DNA from: Trichuris trichiura
Lineage: Eukaryota; Nematoda; Enoplea; Trichinellida; Trichuridae
Assembly: GCA_037903355.1 (NCBI GenBank)
Contig: JBAJFE010000026.1
Span: forward strand, 3,348,001-3,412,000
Direction of reading: 5' to 3'
Length of the DNA stretch: 64,000 nt
The notes under the pieces are model-generated. The model saw nothing but the letters and a program-made list of their open reading frames with translations. It was not told where the DNA came from and ran no database searches. Positions 61,162-64,000 of the stretch are shown here, piece after piece. A program made the position numbers and the translations under genes. Positions within the stretch are counted from its first letter, which is position 1, and each line of letters begins with the position of its first letter.

Positions 61162-64000
61162 GTACTGTTTCATACTTGTTTGCTAATGTGATCTAACAGT
61201 TTGAAACGCGGCACTGTCTACTTTGTAACAATAAGATTTACATTTTCCCTTCAACTTAAACGATTGTTTTTATCGTTAGTTTCCCAGTTACAGCATACAA
61301 GATACATTACTACTGCTGGACACTGGATGCCACTTAATGGGCTGTGTATTTTTATAATGTTCCCCGGTCACAGCTTCTACCCATTGTCGTAGATATCTGT
61401 AAATAAACTTAAAAATGCCCTGCCAATGAATGCATGAGCAAATTATCAGAGAAAGTACAGAATCAGCGACGTTGCTCCCTAACGTCGTTGATGACGGAAC
61501 AAACGGAATGATTAAACACCAAATTACGTCCTGCAGTTTGTCTAACGATTTGCTCATATCCGTTCGTTGGTGGGCACTTGTGTAGTTTAGTTAAAAAAAT
61601 CAATGGGAACGGCAAAACGGCGTGACTGGAAAACGTGACTCTATTAGTACAGAGTAAACGGTACTAGCGTAATAATGAAACTACTTGCTCTCATTGGTAC
61701 AGGCTATTTGTAAAGAAATAACTTGCCAGCGATCGATAGCCAGTCGGGGCCGTTATGAATAAGAGGTAAAGCGTTGTTTTTTCTACAGGGTCTGTTGCAA
61801 CATGTTTTACATCTTAGTGATAACAGAAAGAAGTTATGACCTCCACAGTAATGAATTTTTCTTAAATTTTGGTGACATTTACTATAAGATTAGCAATACA
61901 ACAATAAAAACGATTTTATCCCTGTTAGTATGTAACAAACTAAACCGTTTTCACTGTTATATTCCACCGACTTTCAATGAAAAACTATATCCTTAAAGAC
62001 TAGCAGTAGTAATATTGGATAGGGCAAAAGTTTGTTCTCTTTTTGAAAATTTATTTGCGTTTGAGTTCAAGCTGAAGACGACTGCTCATTCGAAATGATC
62101 TCCATTACATACTACAACCCCCTCCCATTGTTCCGGAATTCTATTGCAATAGAAGGGCCGGTGCTTTCATCCAGGAATAAACCAGCCATTTCTTGACCCC
62201 TTCAGATTTCATGAAGCGCTGCACAGACTGCAACAGAGCGACTGCTTGTACTTCCGTCACAATCTCTCTGTCATTACTTTATGTCTGTCTCCCGCAAAAT
62301 GTCGCACCTTTTGCTGCCGCCTTTTCTCACTTGAAAAGAAGATAAAAGACATGCTTTAAGTATTCTTTTCTGAGGTTCATGACGAAAGGATAGGTGAAAC
62401 AATCACTGAACAAAAAAATCGACTTTATGTTTTCTGAGTAAAGCTGATCAGCTGCCACATTCGCGCAACGAAAGCCTAACACCTTACGCAGTCATCAAGA
62501 TTTCTGACGCACAAGCTTTGCCGCACGAATCTTTGCTCACACGTAATAATACAGTTGTCACAGTTTGAACTGATGAAGTTTAGTGTGAATGTCTTTACCC
62601 TTAACACATTTTTTCTAATGCAGATCTGATTAGCAAGAACGGCAGACTACATTTGCATCAGCTGCAAAAATGCATGTTTCATGTTTTATCAGGTCGATGC
62701 ATCAGTTTGTTAGGCTTTCTGACAGTTTAAATTACTAATAAAGTCAAGATGTAGTAGTATGTTTCTCTCAGAATAATATCCATCGCATTTAGTAGCCTTT
62801 GCTATCGTTCGCGCAGTGTATGGATGCTTTGAAAAATAGCTAGGTTTGATCCGAATAAATTAAGCACTCATTTTTGAACCTCTACCAATTCCTTGAAGTT
62901 TGTCCAGACAGTATTTGTTCCGTTGATCTGAAAAGGTAGTAACTGGTAGATTCCCGGTTTGATAGGTACGAAGCACATGGTAGCACTATCCAAATGAGCT
63001 GCTCAAAAGCAGTTTCTGCCGCTAAAGTGGCATCTGGTCGCGCATTGCTGTCTCTGCAAGAGGAAGACATCATGTTTCTTCGATGTAAATTTCGATAGCT
63101 TCTCTTGAAGAACTTGCGTTATCTTTGAAGCTGCGTGCAGCAGGGCATTTTGACATAGTAAGCCAAGAATCTTTATGGCCAAGTCGCAGCACCTTATGGT
63201 AATGAATATCTTCCTCAGTCTGAAAACTGACGTTGTAGCAGTTTTCTACGACGGATTTAGTTTTTAGCTTTGACGCGGCTGCGGTCTTTTGTCCTGGATT
63301 ATCCTGTTTGGATTGTCGTACGTGACATGCTATTCACATCCCTTAATGTTTGAGACAGGGGACTTTTTTCTGTGTTTATCTAGCAAATTTGGTAAGTTTC
63401 CACGGACGTCTACATAGCTTCTGTAGACTGTTTTATCCTTTTAACGCATTTCTGTATCTTACCCACCAATCTAAACCGGCGGCTAACATTCGACTGCGTC
63501 GCGCCATGCTTTTCGTAACCTATCCGGTCGTTATGGATGAATTTTGCTAACGCAGGACCTACAAATCTACTTCTCCAGCTTCACTATGGGGCTGCAATTC
63601 CAGCCGGTCGTGATAATGCAAATCGTCACCCTAGCAGCGCTTGTAGTACTTGTCACACATGCGTGCAAGCGTCAATCTCTCACTATTGGTGTTGCACAAA
63701 ATCCTTGCGGCTTCTACTATCTTTCTTTGCTCAAAGAACTAAACATACGGAACTGAAAGTTGATCATGTCTGGGTGGATCACAAAATGGCGAAGAAGTAA
63801 CCATTATTTAAACTAAACTGGCTAAAACTTTTGATATAGGTGCAAAGCAGATATCCAGTAGAATTATGCCAACGCTACTTAAGCACTTGCACGACACTCG
63901 AGATTTTGAAGCGAAAGCTTAATCCATCTAATCTATGCATCGACCTAATGTCTAGTTTATTTCTTTATTAATACGTATCTTCGCCAATGCAAGATTTTAC
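61162..64000. other. Inverted copy of COX11 intron 3
   Basis: Matches 20623-23665 in reverse complement. Contains the copy of the unidentified open frame (61802-61996) and the mariner relic copy (62880-63180, minus). No intact gene. Confidence 0.8.
62880..63180 (-). pseudogene. Mariner transposase relic, inverted copy
   Basis: Inverted counterpart of 21628-21945: SNARPDATLAAETAFEQLIW followed by a damaged LPCASYL block. Frames differ from arm A by small indels. Dead. Confidence 0.65.

Larger units (their letters stand above)
58765..64000. repeat. Inverted segmental duplication, arm B
   Basis: Inverted copy of 20623-24900, longer because it carries three insertions (59064-59353, 59752-60208 and 60431-61039) that arm A lacks. 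It lacks arm A's insertions at 21202-21372 and 24272-24457. It runs off the window's right edge. Confidence 0.88.

Overview
This is a window of animal nuclear DNA with no sign of bacterial organisation. Two interrupted housekeeping genes lie on the minus strand: ATP-dependent 6-phosphofructokinase (PFK, exons between 47354 and 29617) and the mitochondrial copper chaperone COX11 (exons between 29162 and 14111). I assembled both by eye across GT-AG introns, and both come out with a whole number of codons. Many introns are tiny (38 to 51 bases), while four are 4.9 to 9.4 kb long and packed with transposons. The GGDSQG form of the PFK nucleotide loop, the very short introns, the close same-strand spacing of PFK and COX11 (454 bases) and an acceptor-like site just before the COX11 ATG suggest a nematode, possibly an early-branching one. 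That species assignment is inference.

Layout. 1-14 kb: interspersed repeats, including foldback hairpins, MITEs, LTR-like promoters, a degraded hAT transposase and a complete pogo/Tigger transposon (6789-9097) with an unbroken 510-aa transposase. 14.1-29.2 kb: COX11 in four exons; its third intron holds an antisense Penelope-like retroelement (about 16690-19330) with a hammerhead-ribozyme motif, a YVDD reverse transcriptase and a GIY-YIG endonuclease, broken by two frame changes. 29.6-47.4 kb: PFK, with two alternative first exons that both encode the end of the nucleotide-binding loop. 47.4-58 kb: mostly unrecognised sequence with an LTR-like repeat split by a hAT element, a mariner relic and a Tigger relic. 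58.8-64 kb: an inverted copy of the 20.6-24.9 kb segment, carrying a dead copy of COX11 exons 2 and 3.

The main story is the interplay of the inverted duplication and the mobile elements. The two arms act as each other's empty-site control: at least five insertions (a Penelope palindrome and a Tigger MITE in one arm; two Penelope fragments and a hAT MITE in the other) are each present in one arm only, four of the five with an essentially clean empty site in the other. Hammerhead-like motifs recur at about nine places on both strands, mostly inside short palindromic or foldback derivatives of the Penelope family, including a 63-base perfect inverted repeat built from two head-to-head ribozyme halves.
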